The notes below the pieces were generated by a model, which was not told the DNA's origin, did not search any database, and saw nothing but the letters and a program-made list of their open reading frames with translations. From positions 1 through 49,862 of the forward strand of contig JARIGN010000034.1 of assembly GCA_029288835.1 (NCBI GenBank): a DNA stretch of 49,862 nt, given 5' to 3'. The position numbers and the translations under genes are program-made. This stretch comes from Candidatus Kaiserbacteria bacterium. GTDB taxonomy: Bacteria; Patescibacteriota; Minisyncoccia; Phycocordibacterales; Phycocordibacteraceae. The stretch's first letter is position 1. Every line of letters begins with the position of its first letter. Shown in pieces: positions 18,417 through 26,619 of this stretch.

Positions 18417-18835
18417 ACACTCACCGCGGCTACCACTTCAATCTCTACAAGCTGGTCTACATACCCTAATGCGTTTACGCCTAACAGCGTGGCAGCTGTC
18501 TCCTCATTCGCAAGGTCAAGGCGAACGACTTCATTCCACACGCTTGCGAGCGTAGCGGGATCATTGCTCACCACATATACCGTTATCTTCACTACTTCAT
18601 TCTTTGCAGTTCCGCTCTCTGCTCCTTCGTGGACGCTGCATTCTTGTAAGACTTTTGTAAGGTTTTCAATAACCTTTTGTGTTTGCGCGAGCACGTCACC
18701 TTTTCCAATGAGTTCGCCTTTCTCATTTAGCGGAACACCTCCTGCGGTATAAATTAACGATGAACCTTTTACCATCACGGCATGCGCATAGTGCGGTGGC
18801 TGAGAAAGGTTTGGGCTGGTGTACGGTATTTTCAT
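18413..18835 (-). CDS. RidA/YjgF-family protein
   Basis: MKIPYTSPNLSQPPHYAHAVMVKGSSLIYTAGGVPLNEKGELIGKGDVLAQTQKVIENL...ALGYVDQLVEIEVVA; internal Met at 18835 is the realistic start. Confidence 0.88.
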   Translation of the reverse strand: MKIPYTSPNLSQPPHYAHAVMVKGSSLIYTAGGVPLNEKGELIGKGDVLAQTQKVIENLTKVLQECSVHEGAESGTAKNEVVKITVYVVSNDPATLASVWNEVVRLDLANEETAATLLGVNALGYVDQLVEIEVVAAVSV

Positions 18836-18846
18836 GCGACTACGCG

Positions 18847-19869
18847 CTACGCGTTTAAGGTCGTGATCTTGTATGCCTCGGGAGCGCTCTTGAGGTATTC
18901 GTCGAGCTGGGCGCGCGTGATGAGGCCGCGCTGCGCACCGACATCCTGTACGACGCACATTGAATTGATCGGGCCCCACAAAAGCGCTTCACGGAGGGGA
19001 AGTCCGAGCGCAAGCGCGGCCGAGACGCTCGAGGCGAACGCGTCGCCTGCACCGGTGCGCTCATACGGCGCCTTTTGGTCGGGATACATCGGTACCACGA
19101 GCATTTCGTTTCCGTCGAAGGCATATGCGCCATGCGTGCCGTCGGTGATGGCGATGATTTTTGGACCGAGGGCCTTGAGCCCCTTGAGCAAAGTAGGAAT
19201 CTCTTCATGAGGCGTCAGTTTCAAGATGCGTTCCGCTTCTTCTTTGTTTACGACAAAGAGTTCACTACGCTCATAAATTGCTTTCAGTGCTTCCACTCCC
19301 ATGTTCATCTGGAATGTACCTGGCTGGAAGGTAAGCTTACTTTCCGGATGCTGCGCAAAAAACTCCTCAAGCTTTAGGTGAAAGGGAAGCGAATGCTCAG
19401 ACAGGGAAGAGAGATAGATCCATTTCGGGCTCGTGCTTGGGCCGTTAGCAGTGGTTGGGGGAATAGCAGGAGGCTGGTAGTCAAACTCCGTGTGCTTCAC
19501 GAGGATGGTGCGGTCGCTTTCATACCACAACACAAAATGGTGGTTTGTCTCTTTTCCGTCTTCCTGCACCATGTAGCGAGTATCAACGCCATTGGAGGCG
19601 AGGGTAGTGAGGCACTCGTCGCCGAGCGCGTCTTTTCCGACGTACGCGTTTAGACCAGATTTTAGGCCAAGGCGGGCAGCAGAGACCGCGGCGTTTGCGG
19701 CATTACCAACAGCCGGCATCGGTATCGCATAGTCATACGGTATCTTATCGCCCCATGACATCGCGAGTTCTTGCGCGCCGTCAGGCTTGGTAATAATTTC
19801 TGCTTCACGCAAACGGATAAACGGCTCGGTGACTATGTCCCCTATCGCCAAAAAATCAAGTTGTTCCAT
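18847..19869 (-). CDS. PfkB-family carbohydrate kinase
   Basis: AVGNAANAAVSAARLGLKSGLNAYVGKDALGDE; anion-hole motif ERTGAGDAFASSVSAALA. Confidence 0.93.
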   Translation of the reverse strand: MEQLDFLAIGDIVTEPFIRLREAEIITKPDGAQELAMSWGDKIPYDYAIPMPAVGNAANAAVSAARLGLKSGLNAYVGKDALGDECLTTLASNGVDTRYMVQEDGKETNHHFVLWYESDRTILVKHTEFDYQPPAIPPTTANGPSTSPKWIYLSSLSEHSLPFHLKLEEFFAQHPESKLTFQPGTFQMNMGVEALKAIYERSELFVVNKEEAERILKLTPHEEIPTLLKGLKALGPKIIAITDGTHGAYAFDGNEMLVVPMYPDQKAPYERTGAGDAFASSVSAALALGLPLREALLWGPINSMCVVQDVGAQRGLITRAQLDEYLKSAPEAYKITTLNA

Positions 19870-19901
19870 ACTTCCCTATCCTAGCATGCTAGAATTAAGA
19901 C

Positions 19902-20930
19902 ATGTTTGATCTTTCGGAAGTGGCTCGAGGCTTAGTGGCGCCAGGCAAGGGAATCCTTGCGGCGGATGAAAGTAATAAAAGCGCTGATGAAAAGCGTTTG
20001 GCGCAGTATGGCATTCCGGTAGGGCCGGAGATGCGTCGCCAGTTCCGCGACATGCTCCTCGAAACACCAGAGATAGAGAAGTATCTCTCAGGGGTCATTC
20101 TTTTTTCTGAAACACTCGACCAGAAAGACGATGAAGACGGTCTCTACTTCCCTGAGTCGCTCAAAAAGCGCGGCATCCTTCCGGGCATAAAGGTGGATGA
20201 AGGCCTGGAGCCGTTTCCGGACAGTCCTGAGGAGACCATCACCAAGGGCCTTGTGGGCCTCGAAGAGCGTGTGCTTGAGTTTAAGAACAAGCACCACCCG
20301 GGCTTCACGAAATGGCGAGCCGCGATCACGATAGACGGCGACCGCCTCCCAACTACCCGCGCGCTTGTGGAAAACGCAAAGCGGCTCGCCATCTATGCCA
20401 ATGAAGTCCAAAAGGCAGGCATGGTGCCAATAGTCGAGCCGGAAGTTTTGCTTGATGGCAACCACAGCCGCCTTCGCTGCCGTGAAGTCATCACCAAAAC
20501 CATGCAGGCGCTCATCGCTGCCATGGAAGACCAGGCAGTCGATATGGGCGCCGTCATCATCAAGACCTCCATGGCGCTTTCCGGAAAAGGAAAAGACGGG
20601 GAAGGCAAAAATGGCAGCGTGCATGCGGACACCCCTGAAGAAGTAGCAGAAGACACGCTCGGTGCGCTGATGGAAGCTGTTCCGGCAATAATTCCCGGCA
20701 TCGTTTTTCTTTCTGGAGGGCAGTCACCGGACGAAGCCATCGCAAATCTCGCAGCTATCACGAAAGCAGCGCATGCAAAAAATGTCCCATGGCCACTCAC
20801 CTACTCGTTTGCCCGCGCGTTTCAGGAAGAAGCGCTCATCGCTTGGGCCGGAAAGCACGAAAACGTGCCTGCTGCACGCGAAGCATTCCTTAAACGTCTC
20901 GAACAGGCCTCCGCAGCGTTGGTTGGGTAG
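19902..20930 (+). CDS. Class I fructose-bisphosphate aldolase
   Basis: MFDLSEVARGLVAPGKGILAADESNKSADEKRLAQYGI; VEPEVLLDGNHSRLRC; GIVFLSGGQSPDEA. Confidence 0.96.
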   Translation: MFDLSEVARGLVAPGKGILAADESNKSADEKRLAQYGIPVGPEMRRQFRDMLLETPEIEKYLSGVILFSETLDQKDDEDGLYFPESLKKRGILPGIKVDEGLEPFPDSPEETITKGLVGLEERVLEFKNKHHPGFTKWRAAITIDGDRLPTTRALVENAKRLAIYANEVQKAGMVPIVEPEVLLDGNHSRLRCREVITKTMQALIAAMEDQAVDMGAVIIKTSMALSGKGKDGEGKNGSVHADTPEEVAEDTLGALMEAVPAIIPGIVFLSGGQSPDEAIANLAAITKAAHAKNVPWPLTYSFARAFQEEALIAWAGKHENVPAAREAFLKRLEQASAALVG

Positions 20931-20991
20931 TGTTACGTAGTCGTGGGATAACTCCTTGCACGTCTTTTATATACGCTACAATAAGAAGAGT

Positions 20992-21951
20992 ATGGGCAGG
21001 CTCACAAAAGCACAGATTGGGGCGATGGTTGCGCTCGTGGTTATTATTGCGTGCCTGGTGGCAGTCTATTTTTTTCACGCACCCAAAGCATCTCCTTCAG
21101 TTTCAAATGGAATAGGAAAGGTGGGCGTTTACATGAGCTATTATCCGGTCGGCTTGCTTTATTCAACAGCCCTCTCTACATCTTCTACCCCTACTCTGTA
21201 TGCAGTGCCTCACGCACCAAATAAACTGGTACTCGGCATGGCAGGCGATGCCTCTACCACCTACTACCTTATTTTGGGAGCAGATCAGCTGCATTCTGAT
21301 CTCTTCATGTCGCATGCAAGTGATCCAAATCAGCCTCTTTTGCAGCTCACGCATTCGCAAACGCTTAAAGCAAATCTCACCTATGACCCGGGCTCGCATA
21401 TGGTGGCGTACCAGTCTGTGCCACTCGCAAAAAATACAAATATGTTCAGTACGCTTCCGTGGGAGGTTACTTTGTATAATACGTATACTAATAAAGAGGT
21501 TGCACTTCAGTCTGGAACGAAACCGCTTCTTATTGCGGGAGGTCAGTATATATACTATCTAGCAACCTCAACGGTGAATGTTACGGGCATAAATGCTCAC
21601 TCGGCTTCGAAAGTAGTTCTCCAAAACGCTCGGTTTAATACTGCTTATGCTTTCGATCCAAAAACGTATATGCTTGCGCTCTATAACCCGACCTCGCAGA
21701 GCATCAATTATTTTGATATGCACGGAGTTGATACCGCAAAATACCTTTCTTCTGAATCAGTCGCATTTTATCCAACCTCCATACTCATTGACGGCAACAC
21801 TACCCTAATTGCTGGGCCAATTAAAGGAGATTTGAAACATTTCCTCATACAAACTATACGGGGAAATACAGTTAGTACGCCGATACAGCTCGCAACACCG
21901 CAGCCTGGTTTGATTCCTCAGAATCTTACGCTCTTATCCTCATCTTCCTGA
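20992..21951 (+). CDS. Cassette 1, gene A: membrane-anchored extracytoplasmic protein (paralogue of 30960..31901)
   Basis: N-terminal TM (IGAMVALVVIIACLVAVYFF); shares KA[NH]L[TS]YDP.SHMV.Y, GGQY.[VY]Y and AGP blocks with 30960..31901; ATG 20992 chosen over the upstream TTG. Confidence 0.85.
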   Translation: MGRLTKAQIGAMVALVVIIACLVAVYFFHAPKASPSVSNGIGKVGVYMSYYPVGLLYSTALSTSSTPTLYAVPHAPNKLVLGMAGDASTTYYLILGADQLHSDLFMSHASDPNQPLLQLTHSQTLKANLTYDPGSHMVAYQSVPLAKNTNMFSTLPWEVTLYNTYTNKEVALQSGTKPLLIAGGQYIYYLATSTVNVTGINAHSASKVVLQNARFNTAYAFDPKTYMLALYNPTSQSINYFDMHGVDTAKYLSSESVAFYPTSILIDGNTTLIAGPIKGDLKHFLIQTIRGNTVSTPIQLATPQPGLIPQNLTLLSSSS

Positions 21952-21953
21952 TT

Positions 21954-23900
21954 ATGAACTTTTTACAAACACAGCATATGAAATGGCTTTTCATCCTTGG
22001 GATCATGGCATCACTTTTTTTCGCAGGAGTAGTACATGCTGCCTCGTATAACTACATCCCAAATGGTGAGACTTCATCCTATTATACGTCGCAGCCACCG
22101 ATGACCGATACTTGTACTGATGCGTATGGAACCTATCATAATGGTGGGTCGCCAATTGGTATTGGGGGGTGTTACTACCCAAATGGTTCTGATTCTTGGG
22201 GAGATCCTCCAGGAACTATTAGTCCTGTATCCACTTATCCAGCATATGGCACTTCATGTGCAGCGGATGCGGCAACGCTTGGTATATCTACCACCCAGAC
22301 CTCCTACTGCGCAGACACTACTCTCAATTATGTGCAACCCTATGTATACATACAGTGGCTTGGTGGACCACAGTCGAGTGGATACGCCCAAGTAGGCATC
22401 AACCACTTCAGAACTTTTAGTTATAGCGACCCTTCTAACTCAAATGCAAGCCAGGGAGTGGCATATTCCTGTGTAAATAATCCTTCACAAAGTGATTATT
22501 GTACGGTTTATGTAAACACCGTAGCGGCAACGCTCCCCGCACCAACCGCTACTCTCGCAGCAAACCCGAGCACTATCACGGCCGGGGGTACGACCTCGCT
22601 CACCTGGAGCCAGACCAATGCAACCTCATGCTCTATTGATAACGGAGTCGGGGCCGTAACCGGCAGCAGCGGAACGGTCTCGGTCAGTCCTGGAGCGACC
22701 ACTACGTATACGATTACCTGTTCCAACTCCCAAGGTTCAGCAACCGCCCCTGCAACGGTAACAGTGACTCCTGCACCCCAGCCTACCGACACTCTCACGA
22801 TTAATGGTTCAACAAACGTGATAGTCTATAACAATACTGCCGTAACGCTGGCCTGGGGGGCGCAAAATGCAACAAGCTGCAGCATTAGCCCGAGTGTAGG
22901 GACGGTCTCTGCGTCCGGTGGCTCACAGCAAGTCACGCCGCCAAGTAACACGACCACTACCTATACCATCACCTGTACTGGCGCGACGGGCACTACGCCT
23001 GCCACCGCCACTGCACAGGTAACGACTGTTCAGGAAACCTCACCAACCGGCCTCTCCGCAGCCTGCAGCGCTGACGGCACGAGTGTCACGCTCTCGTGGG
23101 CTCCGACAACGGGCGCGGTAAACTATAACGTGCGCCTCGATGACGTGAGCGAGACAAAGACCAGTTCCTGTGCCTTTAACTGGGTATGTAGCTCGCCCCC
23201 TGACTACTACAATAACTACTACACGCCAACCTCCGTGTCATACCCAACCACTCCCGGTGATACCTATAATTGGTGGGTAGACTCCGGAAGCTCGAGCTAT
23301 ACCACGGTCGTGAACGGTCTTGTCTGTAAGGCACCACCGTCTCCTGCGCCGAGCTGCTCCATCACCGCAAATAATGCTTCTTCCGTTACTATTGCTCCAG
23401 GGCAGTCGGCAAATATCGCATGGTCTTCCACTAATACGAAGTCGTGCACCGCAACGGCACCGTCGAGCGGTTTCAGCACCGGCAATGCCGTATCAGGAAG
23501 TGCTTCCACCGGCGCGCTCAGCACATCTGGTACCTATCCGTATGACATTTCATGTCTCGGCAATGACGGCTCGACCTGTAATGCGACCGTCGCAAATGTC
23601 ATTGTTTCTGGGCCTTCAGCGACCCTCACGGCAAATCCAACCCGCGTCGCTAAAGGCGGCACAACCGCGCTTTCTTGGAGCTCCACGAACGCAACAAGCT
23701 GCTCCATTACGCGAAACGGTGTAGCATGGACGACCCCAGGAACTGGTTCAGGTTCTGCCTCGCTCACTGGCACCAACGTTACGGATACCTCACCTCTCAC
23801 TACCCAGACTACCTACAAGCTCACCTGTACGGATGCCTACAGCAACAGTTCCAACGCGTCGGTTACGGTTAATGTGGCGCCAAACTTCCTTAACTTCTAG
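21954..23900 (+). CDS. Cassette 1, gene B: secreted Cys-paired Ig-like repeat protein, C-terminus VNVAPNFLNF
   Basis: Signal peptide (MKWLFILGIMASLFFAGVVHA); repeats 'TWSQTNATSCSI...TYTITC'; starts 2 nt after the stop of gene A. Confidence 0.88.
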   Translation: MNFLQTQHMKWLFILGIMASLFFAGVVHAASYNYIPNGETSSYYTSQPPMTDTCTDAYGTYHNGGSPIGIGGCYYPNGSDSWGDPPGTISPVSTYPAYGTSCAADAATLGISTTQTSYCADTTLNYVQPYVYIQWLGGPQSSGYAQVGINHFRTFSYSDPSNSNASQGVAYSCVNNPSQSDYCTVYVNTVAATLPAPTATLAANPSTITAGGTTSLTWSQTNATSCSIDNGVGAVTGSSGTVSVSPGATTTYTITCSNSQGSATAPATVTVTPAPQPTDTLTINGSTNVIVYNNTAVTLAWGAQNATSCSISPSVGTVSASGGSQQVTPPSNTTTTYTITCTGATGTTPATATAQVTTVQETSPTGLSAACSADGTSVTLSWAPTTGAVNYNVRLDDVSETKTSSCAFNWVCSSPPDYYNNYYTPTSVSYPTTPGDTYNWWVDSGSSSYTTVVNGLVCKAPPSPAPSCSITANNASSVTIAPGQSANIAWSSTNTKSCTATAPSSGFSTGNAVSGSASTGALSTSGTYPYDISCLGNDGSTCNATVANVIVSGPSATLTANPTRVAKGGTTALSWSSTNATSCSITRNGVAWTTPGTGSGSASLTGTNVTDTSPLTTQTTYKLTCTDAYSNSSNASVTVNVAPNFLNF

Positions 23901-23960
23901 GCTTGCATTTCCGCCGATTTTCAGGCATACTCCATGCACTATCCACGTTAAGAAAAAGGC

Positions 23961-24599
23961 ATGATTACGTTAACCGCAACACCACGCACCATCACCGGCA
24001 AGACTTCGAGCCGCCTCGCAAAGGAGGGGCAGATGCCTGCAGTTGTCTATGGCCCAAAGCAGGAGACGGTCTCAATCTCTCTTCCCGTCCTCGAATTCAA
24101 GCGCATCCTCCGTGAGGAAGGCGAGTCGAGCGTCATTGAGCTTTCTGGTGTTACCAAGGCTCCGCTCCAGGTCCTCATCCACGAGGTAGATCGTGACCCT
24201 GTCACCGGCCAGCCACGCCATGCAGACCTCTACGCTATCGAGAAGGGCGCAAAGGTTGAGATTTCTATCCCTATTTCCTTCATCGGCGAAGCTCCAGCGG
24301 TGAAGCTGGGTGCAAATATCGTAAAGGTGATGCACGAGCTCCCAATTGAGGCAGAAGCGGCAGACCTTCCGCACGAAATCGAGGTAGACATTTCAAGCCT
24401 TGAGAATTTTGGCGACCAGGTCCACGTGAGCGACATCAAGCTTCCAAAGGGAGTCGTTGCGACGGTTGAAGCAGAGGAGGTCGTTGCGCTCGCGCAGGAA
24501 ACCCATGAGGAAGTTGAGGCAGACACTGCTGCTCCTGACATGGACGCTATCGAAGTAGAGCAGAAGGGCAAGGGCGAAGTGGAATCAACGGAGGAATAG
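23961..24599 (+). CDS. rplY: 50S ribosomal protein bL25/CTC (long form)
   Basis: ITLTATPRTITGKTSSRLAKEGQMPAVVYGPK...VLIHEVDRDPVTGQPRHADLYAI; acidic C-terminal tail. Confidence 0.93.
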   Translation: MITLTATPRTITGKTSSRLAKEGQMPAVVYGPKQETVSISLPVLEFKRILREEGESSVIELSGVTKAPLQVLIHEVDRDPVTGQPRHADLYAIEKGAKVEISIPISFIGEAPAVKLGANIVKVMHELPIEAEAADLPHEIEVDISSLENFGDQVHVSDIKLPKGVVATVEAEEVVALAQETHEEVEADTAAPDMDAIEVEQKGKGEVESTEE

Positions 24600-24679
24600 C
24601 AAAACACACCTTTGAAGTGTGCGCTCCAGGCCGCTAGGCCAAATCTTACACACCTCAAAGGTGTGTTTTGCTATTCCTC
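24591..24679. repeat. Long-hairpin element copy 1: 31-nt arms (one A/C mismatch) around conserved 27-nt core 24622-24648
   Basis: Arms gaggaatagcaaaacacacctttga-A-gtgtg / cacac-C-tcaaaggtgtgttttgctattcctc; core cgctccaggccgctaggccaaatctta. Confidence 0.9.
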
Positions 24680-24709
24680 TCTCGAGCTTGCAAGTTATTT
24701 AGAGAAAAC

Positions 24710-24735
24710 AAAAAGCCGGCGAGAGCCGGCTTTTT
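24710..24735. terminator. Rho-independent-type terminator, bidirectional
   Basis: aaaaagccggc-gaga-gccggcttttt. Confidence 0.85.
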
Positions 24736-24823
24736 GTAAGTTTCACTCCGCATGATTATGCGTGAGCAACCCTCATCAAGGCTAATAGTATTCCTGAGAG
24801 AATGGACTGTCAATATTGTGCGG

Positions 24824-24892
24824 TGCCGGCAGAGGGATTCGAACCCTCGGAGCGAAACTTGATGAGGGTTAGCTCTACACCATGCTGCCGGC
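24824..24892 (-). tRNA. Atypical tRNA-like element (perfect acceptor stem and T-arm, no standard anticodon arm; isotype unassigned)
   Basis: Minus strand GCCGGCA...GAGGG-TTCGAAT-CCCTC-TGCCGGC-A; 69 nt; canonical D and anticodon arms could not be folded by eye. Confidence 0.5.
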
Positions 24893-25018
24893 TTACTCTA
24901 ACCGTACGAAATTTCTTTTCAATAAATCATCAAAAAGTCCTAAAGTTTCCCTGAGTTTTATATTGGAAAAAGAAAACACAGCGACCAGAAGAATAGAAGT
25001 GGTAGCAGGCACGTAGGT

Positions 25019-25111
25019 TCGAAATCATACAAAATAAGCTCAAAAAGTGTGTAAGACTTGGCCTAGCGGCCCGGAGCGTACACTTTTTGAGCTTATTTTG
25101 TATGATTTCGA
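25019..25111. repeat. Long-hairpin element copy 2: perfect 32-bp arms; core 25051-25079 in opposite orientation to copies 1 and 3
   Basis: tcgaaatcatacaaaataagctcaaaaagtgt / acactttttgagcttattttgtatgatttcga; reverse complement of core acgctccgggccgctaggccaagtcttac. Confidence 0.92.
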
Positions 25112-25139
25112 GCACGTCCGCGTGGTATACTGATATTCC

Positions 25140-26567
25140 ATGCAGAAAGGGGGCTTCAGGTTCTTTTTTGCGCTACTCGTAACCGCAATCATAGGAGGAA
25201 CGGCGCTACTTGCCGGGCCCCGTTTTATGTACGCCCAGACGGCAGACACTTCCGCTTCAACCGACGTGTCCGCCCGACGTGCCGAGCTTCAGGCCCAACT
25301 GAACGCGCTCGACTCTCAGATTGCAGACACTCAAAGCACCCTTAATACGCTCCATTCCCAGCACACCTCGCTCCAAAACCAGATCGATACCCTCACCGCG
25401 CAGATTAAAAAGTCGCAGCTCCAGCTCCAGGCGACGCAGCTCCAGATCGAGGCGTTGAAGAGCAACATTGTCATCCAAAGCAACACCATCACCGAGCTCT
25501 CTGGCCAGCTCACTAACGAGCAGCAGACCTTGGCACAAATCATTCGTCAGACCAATCAGATTGATAATTATTCGCTCGTGGAAGTGGCGCTTTCTTCACA
25601 GGACATCTCAGGATTCTTTGCGGACCTTGATTCATTCAATGCCATAAACCAGGAGCTTAATGCTTCGTATCACCAAATAACTGATACCCGCTCCGCGACC
25701 GAAGACCAGAAGTCTGCCCTCGAAGACCAGCAGACCCAGGCTCAAAAGCTTGCGACCGAGCAGTCCCTCGAAGAGGCAGCCATCCAGAGCGAAGAAAGCC
25801 AAAAACAGGCACTCCTTACCCAGACCAAAGGACAGGAAGCTACCGAGCAGAAAATCTATAACGTGCAAAAGCAGTCCATCGCGCAGATCCAGGCAGAACT
25901 CTTCGCCCTTGCGGGTAGCTCTGGTTCAATCTCTCTGCCAACCGCTATCTCCCTTGCAAAAACTGCCGGAGCAGCGACCGGCGTGCAGCCAGCGCTCATT
26001 CTCGCCATTCTCAAGCAGGAGACTGACATAGGAAAAAATATCGGTACCGCGCATTACCAGGAAGCAATGAACCCGACGCGCGACGTGCCGGTCTTCCTCA
26101 CTATTGCGCAAACCATCGGCTTTGATCCAAACACCGTTAAGGTCTCTGCAGCGCCTTCCTATGGCTGGGGCGGTGCAATGGGCCCAGCCCAGTTCATTCC
26201 TTCCACCTGGGCCTGCTACGGTGGCTTCGTTAACAGCACGACTGGCGTCTGCGGCAAGGGGACAGACGGCACGTACGCAGGGCCTTGGGAATATAACGCC
26301 GCAAAAGATCGCATTGCGAAGCTCGCGGGCCATCCAAGCACCCCGTCAAACCCCTACAACAACCTCGACGCTTTCACCGCCACGGCGCTCCTCATGGCAG
26401 ACAATGGCGCCACCGCACAAACCTTTAGCGCTGACAGGGAAGCCGCGCTTCGCTACTTTGCCGGCTGGGGCAATGCCGACAATCCTGCCTATGCCTTTTA
26501 CGGAGACGACGTGATGGCCTTTGAAGCACAGTTTGAATCAGATATTCAGACCTTGGGCGGAAGTTAG
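25140..26567 (+). CDS. Secreted coiled-coil protein with C-terminal MltB-like lytic transglycosylase domain
   Basis: Signal/TM N-terminus; Gln-rich coiled coil; ILKQETD catalytic-Glu region; YGWGGAMGPAQFIPSTW. Confidence 0.85.
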   Translation: MQKGGFRFFFALLVTAIIGGTALLAGPRFMYAQTADTSASTDVSARRAELQAQLNALDSQIADTQSTLNTLHSQHTSLQNQIDTLTAQIKKSQLQLQATQLQIEALKSNIVIQSNTITELSGQLTNEQQTLAQIIRQTNQIDNYSLVEVALSSQDISGFFADLDSFNAINQELNASYHQITDTRSATEDQKSALEDQQTQAQKLATEQSLEEAAIQSEESQKQALLTQTKGQEATEQKIYNVQKQSIAQIQAELFALAGSSGSISLPTAISLAKTAGAATGVQPALILAILKQETDIGKNIGTAHYQEAMNPTRDVPVFLTIAQTIGFDPNTVKVSAAPSYGWGGAMGPAQFIPSTWACYGGFVNSTTGVCGKGTDGTYAGPWEYNAAKDRIAKLAGHPSTPSNPYNNLDAFTATALLMADNGATAQTFSADREAALRYFAGWGNADNPAYAFYGDDVMAFEAQFESDIQTLGGS

Positions 26568-26619
26568 TGTTGTTCCCTGTCCCCACTGAATACGACTGTG
26601 CTTGGTTTATACTAAAGAG

